A stretch of DNA of 64,000 nt from the NCBI GenBank assembly GCA_030295235.1, contig AP026132.1, positions 991,501 through 1,055,500 of the forward strand. The letters are read 5' to 3'. This DNA is from Fistulifera solaris (lineage: Eukaryota > Bacillariophyta > Bacillariophyceae > Naviculales > Stauroneidaceae). Below the pieces are notes generated by a model, which was not told the DNA's origin, ran no database searches, and saw nothing but the letters and a program-made list of their open reading frames with translations. The position numbers and the translations under genes were made by a program. This document shows, one piece after another, positions 44,203 through 55,510 of this stretch. Every line of letters begins with the position of its first letter. Position 1 is the first letter of the stretch.

Positions 44203-46516
44203 ATGGACAACGAACAACTTGTAATGATAGACTTGGAGAAAGGAACTCCGTCGGATTCCGACCCGATAACCGAGGCGCATCCAGCCGACCAATCTGATAT
44301 TCCCATCAAAAGCGAGAATTGTGCTGCGAGTTTATCTTTAGCTGATGCACACCTTGTTACGAAAGACGGAAACATTGCTAGCGCCGAGACGACTTTTAAT
44401 CATCTGGGACAAAAGAGTGACCGCGCTGCCGTGCCCCGAGCTCTGTCACGACGATCTTCTCTGTGCTGGGGAATTTGTTTGTTGACGACATCCGTTGCAA
44501 TTCTTCTGAGTATCCTCGGAACCATCGCTCGTGAAGATTTTGCGACACCCATAGCCCATCCCGAGCTGAATGATGTCATCGATTACTTGCTATCTCACAA
44601 TATTTCGTCTCACAAGGACTTGACTTCTGAGAAGTCACCCCGTCACCTCGCTGCGCGATGGCTTGTCGAGACCGATCCAGCTGAGTTGCCTCTTCCTCTT
44701 CATTACGATTATCTGTACGTGACACGTTATGTAATGGCCTTGAACTACTTTGCTTTGAACGGAGACGACTGGACCGTGAAAGTAAATTTCATGACAGGAA
44801 AACATGTCTGTCACTGGAACGATGCGAAGCACGCCTATGGAAGCAAAGGCGTCGAAACCGGTGGGTTACTTTGTGGCGATAGCGGCATGCCGGAAGTCTT
44901 GGACCTAGGTAAGTTTTGTCGCGAAATGCATTTCTTTTGAAAACAAAGCGAACTCTGCTTGCGACGTCTACTGACTCGAAACCTCACAGAATACAACGGG
45001 TTGAGCGGCTTGATACCGACAGAGAACGGCTTGCTGACAACCCTCAAGGTCTTCGACATGGAAGTCAATGGTTACATACAAGGAACAATCCCATCCGAAC
45101 TGTGCAATTTAGTGAACCTAGAAAGTTTAACACTCCGAGGGAATGACATGGGTGGCAATCTTCCTTCCTGTTTTGGGAGTTTCGCAAGATTAAAAGATTT
45201 CAACATCGAGAGTAACAGTTTCAGCGGTCCCTTGCCGGAAAACGTGTGTGGAATGACGAGCATGGAGTACTTCGTAGCTCAAAGAAATCTTTTCAGCGGG
45301 GGCCTCCCATCTTGCATGGGGAAATGGACTAATCTAAAAGTTTTGGCACTTTCAGACAACTCGTTTAATGGGAGATTGCCGACTGAGCTAATAGCACTGC
45401 AACGCTTACAGGAGCTCACAATTGATGACAATCAATTCCATGGCGACCCGTTGCCCATTGTTAGTACGCTCACTGATCTGAAAATCCTCTACGCGTCCGA
45501 CAATAATTTCTCTGGGGTGCTCGATACTTATGTGTTCAAAGACCTCCAAGAACTGGAAATATTCGATATATCTCGCAACAACTTTACTTCGACGGAGCTT
45601 CCTTCACGTCTTCTGCAAATGCCAAAGCTAGAGGTCCTCGATCTGTCAATGAACTCTTTGCGAGGACCGCTGCCCGAGGATATGGAAGAAAACTTCGTGT
45701 TATGGTTCTTCTCGGCAAACAAAAATTTCTTGGATGGAGGCATTCCTAGCGCTCTTAAAAACCTTTCTTCACTTCGTCACTTGGATCTAAGCGAAAACCA
45801 GTTTCACGGTGTCTTAAGAAGCGAGTTATTTCAAATGACAAGTCTCGTGAATCTGTTCCTCTCCGAGAACCCATTTCTTCACCAAGGAAAAATTCCAGAC
45901 ACTATTAGTGGCATGAAGCAACTGAAAGAACTCTCGATGAAGAACACAAATCGAAATGGGACCTTGCCAGAGCTGGTCGATTTTACGAATTTGAACCTTC
46001 TCGACTTTGACAACAACGGTAAGGAAACATATCTCATTGTGTTGCTGTTGTACTGCACGGCCTCAAGTCAATGTCTTTTGTGACGAACTTCCACCAGGAT
46101 TTACCGGAACGATCCCTGAAAATTATGCAAATCTTCGGAATCTTGTCTACGTCATGCTCAATCGCAATCCCATCCAAGGTCTTGTACCAGACTTTGGCGA
46201 TGCGGAATTGCTGCATACGCTTCTCCTTGACGGAACCGGTGTTTCGGGAAACATTTCCAGCATTTGCAAGCTACCGGCCTTCATCGGAGACCCTGATGCT
46301 TCAGCTCGACCAATCGCTGTAGCCGAGTGCGGTGGTGAAAATAGTCGCATTTCATGCGCTTGTTGCCATTGCTGCGACACAGAAGCGACTCCTCGAATCG
46401 GTAGCTGCTCGGATCCCATCGTTGCTAGTCTGGACTGGACGTGGGAATACGGCTTCCAGAGAGATGCTCGTAACTTCGGCATCAATCGGAGTGCACTACA
46501 AGACCCAATCGTCTAG
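44203..46516 (+). CDS. Leucine-rich-repeat membrane protein (receptor-like, no kinase)
   Basis: 717 residues from three exons: 44203-44908, 44990-46018 and 46098-46516. The introns are 81 and 79 nt with GTAAG donors and AG acceptors, and exon sizes sum to whole codons. The N-terminal 85 residues are cytoplasmic-type and acidic. One transmembrane helix follows (LCWGICLLTTSVAILLSIL), so topology is type II. The external part has a conserved pre-LRR block (YFALNGDDWTVKVNF), then about 15 plant-type LRRs (for example LKVLALSDNSFNGRLPTEL, GLIPTENGLL). The final segment contains CACCHCC. No kinase, TIR or other signalling domain is present. Such LRR proteins are common in diatoms; ligand and function are unknown. 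Confidence 0.85.
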
Positions 46517-46634
46517 GAAATCCAGAAGATGATAAAGTCAGCAAGAAGTAACTTTTTAAAAAAAACATTTGGTTCATCATTCCACACTTACAGATAACGA
46601 CGGCGCTACGAATTTTGCTATGTAGACTTCACCG

Positions 46635-48099
46635 TCATCGCTGATTCGCTGGTGATTGCTCCGCAAATCCCAATGCAACTAGCAAATAATCTTTCCAGTT
46701 CCACATTTCAACAGGTTTAGCATCTACCGGTTGGTCGGTGCTCAATCCCATCGACGCCTTCGGTTCGGTGAGAATTTGTAGAACATAGAACGGAAACTGA
46801 GAAGCCCCGCCGCGAATCGAGGAAGCCAGCTTCTCGACTTTCCGCTTTCGCGTCCACAAGAAATGCAAATACAAGCTTGTGCAAACAAGGCGTCGGGTGA
46901 GTTCCAAGAATGCTGGCTTGTTCGCCTGCGTTCCGAACGTGAAGGCGCCCAGTATCACGAGAGAGTCGGCGGCCATGAGCACTCCCACCACGAGTTCAAA
47001 CACTAAGCTGACTTTGGACGTGAGTCTCGCCAAAATACTTTGTCGTTGTGCGCCAGTCGCTTCTCTCCAGTTCTTGGGTGTCACCAAGATACTCATACCG
47101 GCATCCACAAACGCGTATCCGGCATTCAATAGCGAAGCACAAATCCCTGAGTTCGGGGACGAGCTGAGCGTCGAAAGCACGAGTATATCGGAAAGGACAA
47201 GGATAGTCGACACGAACTCTCGGAGAACGACCGGTCCAACAATGGAAACGATCAGCGCAATGTAGGACTGCCACCATTGCCGTACAACTTTTCCGTCGAC
47301 GGACGTCGAAAGCCGGGAAGGCAACCAAAGCTGCAGACACGCGGTATAGAAAAGATACTGCGAAACAGGATCTTTTACCAGATTTTCCAACCACGCCCTT
47401 GCCTGACGGAGGCCGACATCGGGAATAGCACGAGCTGTCATGAAGGTAGCCGCCAGGAGACCAGAAACGTGTTTGACCATGGCAAAGAGCATACAACGCT
47501 TGATCAACGAGAGTGATAAAACCGCTCTTCGTTCATTGGTTGCGGCAATGACTGCACCAATACCCGCCGAAGACGCTAATAAACTAAGCAGCGACTGTAA
47601 TGCATGTGCTCCGCCGTGACTTTTTTAGAAAGTAATGAGCCAAAATCGAGGTCGCTCCCGCTTCAATGCCGGCATTCTCCAGACTTTCCGCCGCTAGTGT
47701 CTTATCAAACGTAAAATCGGACGAACCCAACGCCCATCCGAGAGAATCCAAAGATCTTTCTACGTCATGGACTTCGGGATTGGCTTCGGAACCGAAACGC
47801 AATTGATGCGCTCGATTGCGAATAGCATTGCCCAAGGCATCCGCAGCATCCTCCTCTTTCAGCGACTGATTGATTCGAGCCTTGTCGTCTTCGGTATCAG
47901 TTTTGCTCTTTACTTTTTTCGTTTTAGTATTTTTCTTCTTCTTGGATACGTTTTTGGTAGATACGTCCGATGATTCCGTAGCTCCTCCGCGTCGGAACAA
48001 TGCGATCGCGGATGGCGCCGTAAAAGGATTCGCGGCCTCGATAGTAGCCAACATCGCGAGCCATAAAAGAGCCAGAATACTCTTTCCCTGGGTTTTCAT
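46635..48099 (-). CDS. ER/secretory membrane protein of unknown function, one frame break
   Basis: About 487 residues. ATG at 48099 gives a signal peptide (MKTQGKSILALLWLAMLATIEAA, then NPFTAPSAIALFRRGG). A Lys-rich acidic linker follows (SKKKKNTKTKKVKSK), then a soluble segment and a C-terminal half with several hydrophobic helices (SLLSLLASSAGIGAVIAAT, LIVSIVGPVVLREFVSTILV, LVFELVVGVLMAADSLVILGAF). The frame breaks at an A6 run near 47625; removing one A gives HYFLKSHGGAHALQSLL and joins both halves. Treated separately they would be a 171-residue secreted protein and a roughly 285-residue membrane protein starting at ATG 47492. The joined reading is preferred because codons are open with no gap. 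Not recognised; the signal peptide may lead to ER or plastid. Confidence 0.68.
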
Positions 48100-48510
48100 G
48101 ATGAACAGATATTTCGATGATAGTCAAAGCAATAGGTATGGGAATGAAACAAGGAGACAATAGGCCGAAGACAAATAATAATGAATTAAGAGCGACGACG
48201 ACGACTCGATCCTTCTTGCAATAATCGCGATGAGAGGCGGGGCATTTTTGTCGTCACAAGTACAGTACTACGTAGTCACAAGTCAGCCAAATAATACCAC
48301 GTTTGACAACTGTACCAGCTTTTCTGGAAACCTGAAAATACACATGTCTGGCAACTGACAATAACCCAGACACGCAGACATTCGGTATGCCTCAAAGTAA
48401 GTAACTTTACGTACTACTGAGTACAACTGTTTTTCGCTATAAAAAAGTGTTAAAAAACTTCAGTAAAAATAAAAGTAAAAATTAAGAGTTTAGCGGCTTA
48501 TTTCCTTTCC
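48100..48510. other. Intergenic region with CCAGCTTTTCTGG motif
   Basis: Lies between the ER membrane protein start and the 218-bp array. At 48315-48327 it has CCAGCTTTTCTGG, one base from the reverse complement of the 34-bp-repeat core. No gene is seen. Confidence 0.5.
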
Positions 48511-50653
48511 TATGACAGAACCGTGACACAATCCATCCCTAGACTATGTCTTCAACAGTTTTGTCATTATACGTCATTATATTTACGTCGAAGAGCCTTG
48601 CGAAACGTTGTCTGCCTTATTTTACTATGGACCCAAAGTGTTGGTTTACGGAGACCACGACTGCACTTCAGTCATGAATCCATATTTTTTTTGAGCGACA
48701 TTGCTGCCTATAAATCGTTCGATCGCCCAGTTCCTTGAGCTTTAATCGTCATTGTTGCAATGAAACAGTCTTCAACACTTTTGTCATTATACGTCATTAT
48801 ATTTACGTCGAAGAGCCTTGCGAAAATGTTGTCTGCCTTATTTTACTATGGACCCAAAGTGTTGGTTTACGGAGACCACGACTGCACTTCAGTCATGAAT
48901 CCATATTTTTTAGCGACATTGCTGCCTATAAATCGTTCGATCGCCCAGTTCCTTGAGCTTTAATCGTCATTGTTGCAATGAAACAGTCTTCAACACTTTT
49001 GTCATTATACGTCATTATATTTACGCCGAAGAGCCTTGCGAATAGTGATTGGACTCGAGTCAATATTTTGACCCGGGTTAACCGAGTTGAACCAAGTTTG
49101 ACCCGGCTCGCTTTGATTTTTTCATGAACTCGGTTGAACCGAGTTGGCCTTGGAATGTACATTCAGTACGTTCGTCATGTCGCAGCGTCGTATACGTGAT
49201 GTCGCTGCGACACTGACTGTAGCGCTTATAGTATTAATGTATTCTCATGACGTAACCGAGCCATAACTCGACCCGACCCGGTTGGCAGAAAACCCGGCTC
49301 CGATTTGGTTGGTCCTCCCGAGTCGAGTCGAGTTCAATCACTACTTGCGAAACGTTGTCTGCCTTATTTTACTATGGACCAAAAGTGTTGGTCCTATGAC
49401 AGAACCGTGACACAATCCGTCCCTCTAAACGAACCTTGCCAAACGTTGTCTGCCTTAGTTTACTATGGACCCAAAGTGTTGGTTTACGGAGACCACGACT
49501 GCACTTCAGTCATGAATCCATATTTTTTTTGAGCGACATTGCTGCCAATAAATCGTTCGATCGCCCAGTTCCTTGAGCTTTAATCGTCATTGTTGCAATG
49601 AAACAGTCTTCAACACTTTTGTCATTATACGTCATTATATTTACGTCGAAGAGCCTTGCGAAAATGTTGTCTGCCTTATTTTACTATGGATCCAAAGTGT
49701 TGGTTTACGGAGACCACGACTGCACTTCAGTCATGAATCCATATTTTTTAGCGACATTGCTGCCTATAAATCGTTCGATCGCCCAGTTCCTTGAGCTTTA
49801 ATCGTCATTGTTGCAATGAAACAGTCTTCAACAGTTTTGTCATTATTTTTACGTCGAAGAGCCTTGCGAAAACGTTGTCTGCCTTATTTTACTATGGACC
49901 CAAAGTGTTGGTTTACGGAGACCACGACTGCACTTCAGTCATGAATCCATATTTTTTAGCGACATTGCTGCCTATAAATCGTCCGATCGCCAGTTCCTTG
50001 AGCTTTAATCGTCATTGTTGCAATGAAACAGTCTTCAACACTTTTGTCATTATACGTCATTATATTTACGTCGAAGAGCCTTGCGAAACGTTGTCTGCCT
50101 TATTTTACTATGGACCCAAAGTGTTGGTTTACGGAGACCACGACTGCACTTCAGTCATGAATCCATATTTTTTTGCGCGACATTGCTGCCTATAAATCGT
50201 TCGATCGCCAGTTCCTTGAGCTTTAATCGTCATTGTTGCAATGAAACAGTCTTCAACAATTTTGTCATTATACGTCATTATATTTACGTCGAAGAGCCTT
50301 GCGAAAATGTTGTCTGCCTTATTTTACTATGGATCCAAAGTGTTGGTTTACGGAGACCACGACTGCACTTCAGTCATGAATCCATATTTTTTTGCGCGAC
50401 ATTGCTGCCTATAAATCGTTCGATCGCCCAGTTCCTTGAGCTTTAATCGTCATTGTTGCAATGAAACAGTCTTCAACACTTTTGTCATTATACGCCATTA
50501 TATTTACGTCGAAGAGCCTTGCGAAACGTTGTCTGCCTTATTTTACTATCGACCCAAAGTGTTGGTTTACGCAGACCACGACTGCACTTCAGTCATGAAT
50601 CCATATTTTTTTGAGCGACATTGCTGCCTTTAAATCGTTCGTTCATCAAAACA
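48511..50653 (+). repeat. Tandem array of about 218-bp units, interrupted by a MITE
   Basis: The landmark CTTGAGCTTTAATCGTC starts at 48734, 48952, 49572, 49790, 49997, 50215 and 50435. The usual spacing is 218 or 220, with one short unit of 207. Each unit contains ACTATGGACCCAAAGTG-like sequence, CCACGACTGCACTTCAGTCATG (a hairpin), GCGACATTGCTGCC, CAATGAAACAGTCTTCAAC and GAGCCTTGCGAAA. Between 48952 and 49572 the array is broken by an insertion. After it, a leader CCTATGACAGAACCGTGACAC seen at the array start (48511) is repeated, suggesting a second rearrangement. Edge units toward 50840 decay (50654-50840). Small plus-strand open frames follow the repeat unit and are not genes. Confidence 0.95.
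49043..49343. mobile_element. hAT-type MITE (non-autonomous), with 8-bp target-site duplication
   Basis: A 301-bp insertion in the 218-bp array. It begins TAGTGATTGGACTCGA and ends TCGAGTTCAATCACTA, whose reverse complement is TAGTGATTGAACTCGA: a 16-bp terminal inverted repeat with one mismatch. The flanks are CTTGCGAA (49035-49042) and CTTGCGAA (49344-49351), an 8-bp duplication of the repeat's own sequence. The 5'-TAGTG end fits the YARNG terminal pattern of hAT elements, which make 8-bp duplications. The interior has further inverted sequence (AACTCGGTTGAACCGAGTT, near 49130) and no transposase frame. Confidence 0.88.
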
Positions 50654-50888
50654 CTTGAGCACCATTTATTTGTCGTTGCAGCATTGAAATAGTCAAGCAT
50701 TATTTTTATTTCAGATCAGGATAGTTTAGACTACGTCGAAGAGCTGTGCGAAACGTTGTCTTCCGTACCAGGTACTGGTATTTACTATGGACCATAGGTT
50801 GTTCGGATTTCTCCAGCATCTAAGTCATGTTACAATTCCGTTGACAAGTAAGGTCTCTACTAGGGATTAGCGTGGCAGATTACCTGCT
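50654..50888. repeat. Degenerate edge unit of the 218-bp array
   Basis: Weakly conserved blocks of the 218-bp unit remain in order: CTTGAGCACC, TTGCAGCATTGAAATAG, ACGTCGAAGAG, GCGAAACGTTGTCT, ACTATGGACC and AAGTCATG. This is the decayed boundary of the array before the M3 peptidase 3' end. Confidence 0.65.
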
Positions 50889-53218
50889 TTATTCAAGTCC
50901 ATTGTGGCGCAAGAGAGCATCGGGTCGAGGTTCTCGTCCCCTAAATTGTTTGAAAACCTCCATCGGTTCAACGCCGCCGCCCAAGCTTAGAACTGTGTCA
51001 CGAAACTTTCTCCCTACTTTCTTTACTTCCTCCTCGTTATCCAGCCCAACTTCCTCAAAAGCAGCAAACGCATCGGCACTCATAACTTCAGCCCATTTGT
51101 AACTATAGTATCCCGCCGCGTATCCTCCCGCAAAAATGTGCGAAAAACTGCACAAGAATCGATCCTCTGGCAAAGGCATCATGTACGGCACGTACTTGGA
51201 CGAAATTCTGCGCTGCACGTCGAAGATCGACTCTCCTGCACCTTTCTCACCCGCCTCCGCATCAAATGCCGAGTGGAGCTCCAAGTCAATCTGACCGAAA
51301 ACCAGCTGTCGACAAGTGGCCATACCGGTACCGTACATGCGTTGCTTCTCGAGCTTGTCAAACATCTCTTCGGGCATGGGTGCTCCAGTTTCCCAGTGTT
51401 TGGCGAATCCATAGACCGTTGACTTGTCAAATAACCTATAAAAAGAATTTCCACGTTTCGTTAAGACATTGTTTGCCGCCACTGACCGAGACAGCAAATT
51501 ACTTACCAATTCTCCATAAATTGAGAAGGCAGTTCGACGGCGTCCCATTCTACGCCACTGATACCGGCTACGTCACCCACCGTGGCGGTGGTGAGCATAT
51601 GTTGTAAACCATGACCGAATTCATGGAACAGGGTAGTCACTTCTCGAAACGTCATGAGAGAAGGTTTCGTTCCAACAGGAGGAGACCCGTTGCAAGTCAA
51701 ATAGGCGACAGGAGTATCGCGATTGCACGCTTCGCTCTTTCCGATGCAAACGTTCATCCAAGCACCTCCTCTTTTATTTTCCGGTCGCGAATAGGGGTCG
51801 AGAAAGAAACTAGCAATGTGCTTGCCACTCTCTTTATCAAACACTTTGAAAAATCGAACATCTGGGTGCCATACTTGCTCCTCTCCGTCCGCACTCTGAA
51901 CGTCAATGTCGAAAATTCGAGAAACTAGCTGAAACATGCCATCCAGCACAGCCGGGAGAGCAAAATAAGGACGGGTCTCTTCCTCGGTTAACTCAAACTT
52001 GGATTCTTTGAGTCGTTCACTCCAGTACGTCACATCCCAATGCTTAAGTTCACTGTATTCGTCGCCACCCTTCTCCCGCGCCAGGACGGTGATTTCGGCC
52101 AACTCCTTTTCTGCGGCAGGCAGTGCCTTTGCAGCAATCAAGTCGGTCAACTCGCGCACTGCTTCCACGGAAGGTGCCATTTTGGATGACAAACTTTGTT
52201 CGGCATAATTGTCAAATCCCAACATTTTCGCCATGCTGTTCTTGAGCTTGAGTGTCTCATAGATGATCGGTGTATTGTTTCGTTCGTCACTGGATGCGCG
52301 CTGGAGGTACGCTTTATAGACTTGTTCACGCACAGTGCGATCCTTCATATGCGACATGACGGCAATGTACGACGGCATGTCCAGTGTGATGCGCCAAGGC
52401 CCTTTCTCAACATCCAATTCAACATCCTTTTCTTCTCCGTTTTGTTTCACAAAGTTCACGTGCGCATTCGCCCACATGGCTTTGGCCGAATCGGGTACTC
52501 CGTCCATCTGACTCGCGTCCGTAAGGGTCAAACTGAATGCTTTCGTCTCATCCAAGACATTGTTGCTAAACTTGGTAGCCAGCTCTGCGAGACGCATTTT
52601 CATATTGTTAAACGTCTCCTTCGCTTCTCCTTCCAGACCGACTCCTCCTAGTTTCATCGATCGCAAAGAATTCTCCACAGCGCGCTTCTTTTGCTGCGCG
52701 TAAAACGAATCATCTTCCACTTTCTGCTTCTCGGCAATCGCCGAAAGCGCGGCAAAGACTGGCTGACTCTGTTTGAATTGCGTCAATGCCTTGACAATTT
52801 TGGGTTGATTCGCTTGATAGGCTTCGCGCAATTCATCGCCGTTCTTCACAGCATTCAAATGACCCGCCACACCCCACGTGTAACCGATCGGAAATTGCAT
52901 CCTTTCGACTTGCGGCAACACGGCTTCATACTCAATATTATCAGTAGAAGCACTCAATTTCGTCTCGAGTTCTTGAAAGTCGTGTTCTAATTGTTGCAAC
53001 AAATCTTCCACGGCCGGAGTCAAATCTTTGGGTTCAATTTCCGCAAAGCGGGGCAATCCGTCTTGTTGCAAGAGCGGATTGATCGTGGTGACGGAAGCAG
53101 TGGTCATGCTGACAGCGGAAGTGCGATAGAACGATCGAACGGTCGAAGATCTAGAAAACGCACGAACTGCAACCGAACCCAGAAACATGAGACGCACAAG
53201 AGGCATGACTTGCTTCAT
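50889..53218 (-). CDS. M3-family metallo-oligopeptidase, organellar (OpdA/OOP-like)
   Basis: Zinc oligopeptidase that cleaves short peptides, such as released targeting peptides, in organelles. The zinc site is HEFGH (TTLFHEFGHGLQHM), with the downstream metal-ligand region (GVEWDAVELPSQFMENW). Other family blocks are FFLDPYSRPENKRGGAWMN, LTCNGSPP, FSHIFAGGYAAGYYSYKWAEV and the C-terminal GREPRPDALLRHNGL. Two exons, 51507-53218 and 50889-51435, are separated by a 71-nt GTAAGT...TATAG intron; the total is 752 residues with no frame break. ATG at 53218 is preferred: it gives a hydrophobic signal with VRAFSRSS, a plastid-type junction. An upstream in-frame ATG at 53302 would put a very basic stretch first. 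Plastid location is likely but inferred. Confidence 0.9.
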
Positions 53219-53605
53219 GGTGCAAATAAATGAGATCTTTTGCGAACGACGACGGCGTTTTTTTTTTTCGTTTCGAACCGTGACGAAGTCGGCCAGCTGC
53301 ATGACTCACTCCTCACACTGCTGACGTAGGAACGTCAAACGAAAGCCGCTAAGATTTTTTAGTTGATCTATGATATGGCAACAGTTGGCAACAGTTACCG
53401 GTACGTCATATGACATAAAATCCAGCTACAGTTTGTTGTTAGACTCAAGTGCCACCTGTCACACTTTTTTCAAAAAAAGAGGGCGCACGCGCGGCGTTTT
53501 CCTTTTGCATCATGATGTCCATCGCAACCGAAATCAATCTTCAAGTTCTCAACATCACAAAAAGCTTATTCGATTGTGCTAGCGGCTTCACCAACGCAGA
53601 CTATA
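53219..53605. other. Divergent intergenic region
   Basis: About 390 bases between two genes with plastid presequences. The M3 frame continues to ATG 53302. Otherwise nothing is recognised. Confidence 0.5.
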
Positions 53606-55441
53606 ATGATCGACTTCTTCGTGCTCGCAATCGGCTTGCTGATTACTATACGGAAGACTGCCGGCTTTACTCTTTTCGGTGCGCCATGGAGAAGTCAACA
53701 TCGACATGATGTTGCTTTTCGACATTCTTCTACATCCACTTTCCATGAACCACAATCACTGCAAGAAACAATAGAACTAAAAGACATGTGTTCAGAAATA
53801 GCCGCCAAGGATCCACAGTGGCTGCAAGAATATGTCATCGACATGCTCGACGAGGAAGATGACGAGGATTGGCTCGATATTCTCCGACAAGCGACACAGA
53901 AGGCGGCGAAGCCAACGCGACAAATATCAACTGCTGCATCTTCTATCGCCGAGGCTTTTGACGACGCGACATCTTCTACGCTTTCTCCTACTTCCTCCGA
54001 AAAAACCGAACAGACCCAATCCGATGAGACGCTCGTAGATACGACGGTGAATAACGACATCCACCCAGTCTTTAAAAACAAACAATCCAAGGAAAAGAAG
54101 GTATCTAGTTCTGAACACCTGTTAGATCGGAAAAGAAAATTAAAACAAGACTCGTTGCCAACCGTTTCGAATACAACAGTTGTGAAGGACGTGTCGCTGA
54201 GTAACGCTACAAAGGAAATTCTGTCAACGAACAACGAAGCGGTGTCGGAAGAGATTACTTTCAAACCGAAACCATCGAGTACCGAATATCTGTTGGATCG
54301 CAAAAGTAATACAATGGAACGAGACGACTTGTCCAAAGACGTCCTGATCGACCAACAACCTACTACTGCTACGTTGGATCTCAATCAAACCCAGAACAGC
54401 TCCTTCACGGCGAAAGAACGTGAAATACTCGGTGCTGCGTCTTTCGATGTCAATCAAGCTACAACGAACCGCAAGGAACCGCTCCCCGCCGTGTCACTAT
54501 CAAATATCACTAACTCCGTCAATACAACGCGCACTGTCAGCCGCGTTTTAGATTCTTCGAATAAGACCACGTCGCGAAGGACAGAAACAAAAGCCATCGA
54601 TGAAAGAGTAGTCGTCTTTAGCGATTCCAGGTTAAAAAAGAGACAACGAATATTACTTTCGAAGCTCGTGTCACTGGGATATTCGACAGAGGACATTCTT
54701 TCGCTGGATCCAGATGCTCTTTCCTTGATTGTGGAAGACAAGTTGCGACGACCCAGCACAGGTGTTCCTGTTACTTGGAAGAGCGACAAACAGCTAATCA
54801 AAATTGAATCTTTCAATGATAGCAATATGCAAAGCTCCTCGTCGATTGCGACCGAGACACCCGTTGCAGAAACATCGGACCCTAAAGCGAGACTAAATAT
54901 GACTTCCTCCGATGCCGAGGTGACAACAAGCACAAAAGAGCCACAGGTCGACAGAAGACGAGATCCTACCAACGAGCTCACTTCAGAGACGTCTCGTATC
55001 AATGGTGAAGCAAGGATTAAACCAACGAAAGAAGTCGAACGAACAAACGCGGCCGATGCAAGCACGCCCACGAAGGAAGAACGAAAGCGTCGAGTGTTTA
55101 CAGGCAGACCAGAGCCCGGGCCTCCTCGCGATGATCCTCCTCCACCAAAGGCATTCTGGCCAGATATCGATACATTCCGGTCGTTACTGAGGAAAGAAGC
55201 GGCGATGCGGCTTCGTATCCTTGGCGATGATTGGTCTCAGACCGTGAAGGATGAAAGCGAATGGCGACTCAATCTGTACAAGAATTGGTTATGGACATTA
55301 CATACAGGAGTAGGCGATCCGTTGATTGAAAGCCGAAGTGATCGCATGAGGCGGAGTAGCAGGGATCAGGCCAAGTCACAGAGCAAGAAAAAAAGAACGC
55401 CCTCGAATAAGGAGCGACAACGCCGTCAGAGAGATGACTGA
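53606..55441 (+). CDS. Plastid-targeted low-complexity protein with C-terminal domain
   Basis: About 611 residues, intact frame. ATG at 53606 begins a signal peptide (MIDFFVLAIGLLITIRKTAG) followed by FTLFGAPWR, a bipartite plastid presequence. The next 450 residues are Ser/Thr/Glu/Lys-rich and disordered, with a small repeat: SSSEHLLDRKRK and SSTEYLLDRKSN. A GYSTEDILSLDPDALSLIVEDKL helix-rich segment stands near residue 365. The C-terminal 100 residues form the only compact-looking domain (FWPDIDTFRSLLRKEAAMRL, DDWSQTVKDESEWRLNLY, WLWTLHTGVGD), ending in a basic tail. I do not recognise it. The long disordered spacer with a short conserved end suggests a plastid regulatory or RNA-associated protein, but this is speculation. 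Confidence 0.68.
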   Translation: MIDFFVLAIGLLITIRKTAGFTLFGAPWRSQHRHDVAFRHSSTSTFHEPQSLQETIELKDMCSEIAAKDPQWLQEYVIDMLDEEDDEDWLDILRQATQKAAKPTRQISTAASSIAEAFDDATSSTLSPTSSEKTEQTQSDETLVDTTVNNDIHPVFKNKQSKEKKVSSSEHLLDRKRKLKQDSLPTVSNTTVVKDVSLSNATKEILSTNNEAVSEEITFKPKPSSTEYLLDRKSNTMERDDLSKDVLIDQQPTTATLDLNQTQNSSFTAKEREILGAASFDVNQATTNRKEPLPAVSLSNITNSVNTTRTVSRVLDSSNKTTSRRTETKAIDERVVVFSDSRLKKRQRILLSKLVSLGYSTEDILSLDPDALSLIVEDKLRRPSTGVPVTWKSDKQLIKIESFNDSNMQSSSSIATETPVAETSDPKARLNMTSSDAEVTTSTKEPQVDRRRDPTNELTSETSRINGEARIKPTKEVERTNAADASTPTKEERKRRVFTGRPEPGPPRDDPPPPKAFWPDIDTFRSLLRKEAAMRLRILGDDWSQTVKDESEWRLNLYKNWLWTLHTGVGDPLIESRSDRMRRSSRDQAKSQSKKKRTPSNKERQRRQRDD

Positions 55442-55510
55442 AGGAAATCATATAGGTAGATAAATCATAGTATAAAGTAATTTAAAGCGCCTAATGTTGT
55501 TCACTGCTAT

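Noticed and set aside
46635-47492. PEX11 identity for the multi-helix C-terminal half of the 46635-48099 protein
   Set aside because: It lacks the PEX11 N-terminal helix pattern; the ER-type signal peptide of the joined protein also argues against it.
48523-50633. Plus-strand open frames of 65-134 codons in the 218-bp array
   Set aside because: They restate the repeat in different frames; frame changes between units show no selection for coding.
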